Assembly (NCBI RefSeq): GCF_900110025.1
Contig: NZ_FOCE01000005.1
Location: 1 to 64,000 of the forward strand
Source of the DNA: Gemmobacter aquatilis
GTDB taxonomy: Bacteria; Pseudomonadota; Alphaproteobacteria; Rhodobacterales; Rhodobacteraceae
Length of the DNA stretch: 64,000 bases
Direction: 5' to 3'
Part shown: in pieces, positions 62,057 to 64,000 of the stretch
How positions within the stretch are numbered: position 1 is the first letter of the stretch
Layout: each line of letters opens with the position of its first letter
Program-made: the position numbers and the translations under genes
The notes under the pieces: model-generated
Seen by the model: only the letters and a program-made list of their open reading frames with translations
The model's database searches: none
Told to the model about the DNA's origin: nothing

Positions 62057-63328
62057 TCAGCCCAGCGCGCGCGCGCGCGCATCCAGCATATCCTGCGTGA
62101 TCAACACGATGCCGCCTTCGCTGCAGCGGAACCACTTGGCATCTTCCACCGGATCCTGACCCACCACCAGCTTTTCCGGGATCCGCACGCCACGGTCAAT
62201 CACGCAGCGGCTCAGGTCCGCATAGCGCCCGACATCGACGTAAGGCAGCGCCACCACATGATCCAGCGCCGCATAACTGTGCGTCCGCCCGCCGGTGAAC
62301 AGCAGCGAATTGCGCACCTCGGAGCCGGATACGATGCAATCGCCCGAAATCAGCGACGAGATCGCCGAGCCGCGTCGCCCGTCCTCGTCATGGATGAATT
62401 TCGCAGGCGGCACCAGTTCGGCATAGGTCCAGATCGGCCAGCTGTTGTCGTAAAGATCCAGCTTCGGTACGAATTCCGTCAGGTCGATATTGGCCTGCCA
62501 GAAGGCATCGATCGTGCCCACGTCGCGCCAATAGGGTTCGTCCTCCAGACCGCTTGTCACGCAGCTTTCGGCGAAGCGATGCGCCATCGCCTTGCCGTGT
62601 TTCACGATCTGCGGGATGATGTCATTGCCGAAATCATGGCTGGAATTGGGGTCTTCGGCATCGCGGATCAGCAGATCGCGCAGGAAGGCCCAGTCGAAGA
62701 CATAGATCCCCATCGAGGCCAGCGAATTGGCCGGATCGCCCGGAATGGTCGGCGGAACGGCGGGTTTTTCCAGAAAATCGGTGATGCGCCCAGTGGAATC
62801 CACATGCATCACGCCAAAGGCCGAGGCTTCTTCCTTCGGCACGGTCAGACAGCCGATGGTCACATCGGCGCCGGTGGCAGCGTGCTGCATCAGCATGATC
62901 TCGTAATCCATCTTGTAGATGTGATCACCGGCCAGGATGATGATGTATTTCACCCCGTAGCTGTCCACGATGTCGATGTTCTGCGTCACCGCATCGGCGG
63001 TGCCCAGATACCATTTCGTCTCGTCCACCCGCTGCGAGGCGGGCAGGATGTCGAGATATTCGTTGCGTTCCGCCCGGAAGAAGTTCCAGCCGCGCTGCAT
63101 GTGGCGGATCAGGCTGTGCGCCTTGTACTGCGTGGCGATCGCCATCTTGCGGATGCCCGAATTCACCGCATTGGACAGCGCGAAGTCGATGATCCGCGTC
63201 TTGCCGCCGAAATAGACGGCGGGTTTGGCGCGGCGGTCGGTCAACTCCTTGAGGCGCGAGCCGCGCCCCCCGGCCAGCACGAAGGCCATGGCCTGCGACG
63301 AGAGCCTCTGGTTCGGTCTTGCTTTCAT
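62057..63328 (-). CDS. glgC: Glucose-1-phosphate adenylyltransferase
   Basis: 423 residues. It makes ADP-glucose from glucose 1-phosphate and ATP, the committed step to glycogen. [27 protein letters not shown] is the nucleotide loop, with [12 protein letters not shown] for metal, FLEKPAVP for glucose 1-phosphate, and a C-terminal left-handed beta-helix with repeats ([16 protein letters not shown]). Allosteric control by fructose 6-phosphate or pyruvate is usual in this group. It lies 43 bases after glgB and 77 before glgA. Confidence 0.96.
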   Translation of the reverse strand: MKARPNQRLSSQAMAFVLAGGRGSRLKELTDRRAKPAVYFGGKTRIIDFALSNAVNSGIRKMAIATQYKAHSLIRHMQRGWNFFRAERNEYLDILPASQRVDETKWYLGTADAVTQNIDIVDSYGVKYIIILAGDHIYKMDYEIMLMQHAATGADVTIGCLTVPKEEASAFGVMHVDSTGRITDFLEKPAVPPTIPGDPANSLASMGIYVFDWAFLRDLLIRDAEDPNSSHDFGNDIIPQIVKHGKAMAHRFAESCVTSGLEDEPYWRDVGTIDAFWQANIDLTEFVPKLDLYDNSWPIWTYAELVPPAKFIHDEDGRRGSAISSLISGDCIVSGSEVRNSLLFTGGRTHSYAALDHVVALPYVDVGRYADLSRCVIDRGVRIPEKLVVGQDPVEDAKWFRCSEGGIVLITQDMLDARARALG

Positions 63329-63371
63329 GTTCTCCTCCCTCCGGACGGCTGCGCCGCCTCAAACCTTTACG

Positions 63372-64000
63372 TCAAATCTTTGCTTGCCGCAGGAACACCG
63401 CCGCCAGTGGTGGCAGGGTGATCATGGCCGAATGGGTCTGGCCGTGCCACGGCGTCGGTTCGGCTGTCACGCCGCCCATGTTGCCGCGATTGCCGCCGCC
63501 ATAGAGCGCGGCATCGGTATTCATCACCTCGTCCCATTGCCCCGCCACCGGCAGGCCGATGCGCAGCCGCCGTTCGACCGGGGTCATGTTCACCGCCACC
63601 GCCACCATGGCATCGCCTGAGCCCCCCTTGCGCAGCCAGGCATAGGTGGAGCCTTCGGCATCATTCGCCTCCAGCCATTCGAACCCTTCGGGGCGGCTGT
63701 CGTTCACATGCAGCGCGGGCGTGGCACGGTAGAGCGTGTTCAGATCGCGGATCAGCCGCTGCATCCCGGCATGTTGCGGCAGGTCCAGCAGGTGCCAGTC
63801 GAGGCTTTGCTGGTAGTTCCACTCGTGCCCCTGCGCAAATTCGCAGCCCATGAACAGCAGCTTCTTGCCCGGATGCCCCCACATGAAACCGTAATAGGCG
63901 CGCAGATTGGCGAATTTCTGATCGCCATCACCCGGCATCTTGGCCAGCATCGAACCCTTGCCATGCACCACCTCGTCATGGCTGATCGGCAGCAGGTAGT
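63372..64000 (-). CDS. glgB: 1,4-alpha-glucan branching enzyme, C-terminal part (5' end off window)
   Basis: About 209 residues are visible; the frame continues beyond the window edge, reading [18 protein letters not shown] from the first bases. [10 protein letters not shown] is the conserved third acid region of GlgB, followed by [44 protein letters not shown] and the C-terminal all-beta domain ([20 protein letters not shown]). It introduces alpha-1,6 branches into glycogen. The catalytic nucleophile and acid lie off the window. First visible gene of glgBCAX-pgm. Confidence 0.95.
   Translation of the reverse strand, partial: YLLPISHDEVVHGKGSMLAKMPGDGDQKFANLRAYYGFMWGHPGKKLLFMGCEFAQGHEWNYQQSLDWHLLDLPQHAGMQRLIRDLNTLYRATPALHVNDSRPEGFEWLEANDAEGSTYAWLRKGGSGDAMVAVAVNMTPVERRLRIGLPVAGQWDEVMNTDAALYGGGNRGNMGGVTAEPTPWHGQTHSAMITLPPLAAVFLRQAKI

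Noticed and set aside
60624-63421. Long frames antisense to glgA and glgC
   Set aside because: glgA and glgC are certain; the frames have no domain and no ribosome binding site.

Overview
The window looks like the chromosome of a high-GC alphaproteobacterium of the order Rhodobacterales (Rhodobacteraceae/Paracoccaceae type). Signs are a CckA-type kinase with a CtrA-like box in its promoter, the GTTC-N7-GTTC SOS box before recA, a zwf-pgl-pgi operon, an eukaryote-like NADP isocitrate dehydrogenase, citramalate synthase, and a dispersed intergenic repeat with core ATATTTnTGCCAAGATGAA. Genus is not decidable from what I can see.

Left edge (1-2014): the right-hand end of an integrated element. 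It holds the 3' part of an IS21-type IstB gene and the element's right terminus, a secreted-type thermonuclease whose 5' end abuts the IS, a small helix-turn-helix protein, a tyrosine integrase, and a 45-nt copy of the 3' end of tRNA-Gly(CCC) as attachment site. Everything to the right is core-like chromosome.

Core region (2050-38111): CHAP protein, RidA, the zwf-pgl-pgi sugar-phosphate operon with a well-formed promoter/operator, MgtC-like protein, HNH nuclease, MFS transporter, AlkA-type glycosylase plus esterase, an Rrf2/IscR-like regulator in one operon with cimA and a phytoene-synthase-like protein, an alpha/beta hydrolase followed by a tandemly duplicated HD-domain protein, icd, a putative small-protein operon, two tandem YitT paralogues, typA, a class II amidotransferase divergent from an Lrp regulator, alaS, recA, cckA, an RNA m5C methyltransferase, an SDR and guaB, a lone class I amidotransferase, a TDT transporter, an agmatinase-family enzyme and a GNAT-like protein.

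Sugar region (38246-48173): a complete alpha-glucoside uptake and use cluster. aglEFGAK is transcribed leftwards; aglR, a beta-glucosidase and glucokinase are transcribed rightwards. Both divergent promoters can be read (TTGACA/CATAGT and TTGACC/TAATCT), each with a LacI-type operator over the start of transcription. A related operator-like sequence occurs upstream of zwf, so glucose release, phosphorylation and oxidation may be co-ordinated.

Right part (48234-64000): a coxGSLM operon for a form II (AYRGAGR) CO-dehydrogenase-like molybdenum hydroxylase, a FIST-domain sensor / hybrid histidine kinase / LuxR response-regulator set resembling NosP-NahK or ErcS'/ErbR systems, and the glycogen operon glgB-glgC-glgA-glgX-pgm, with glgB cut by the window edge. 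I found no CRISPR array, rRNA, complete tRNA or obvious anti-phage system. The least explained items are a 35-residue ORF with a strong ribosome binding site, the dispersed intergenic repeat, the HD-HD duplication, and a long inverted repeat before the cox operon.
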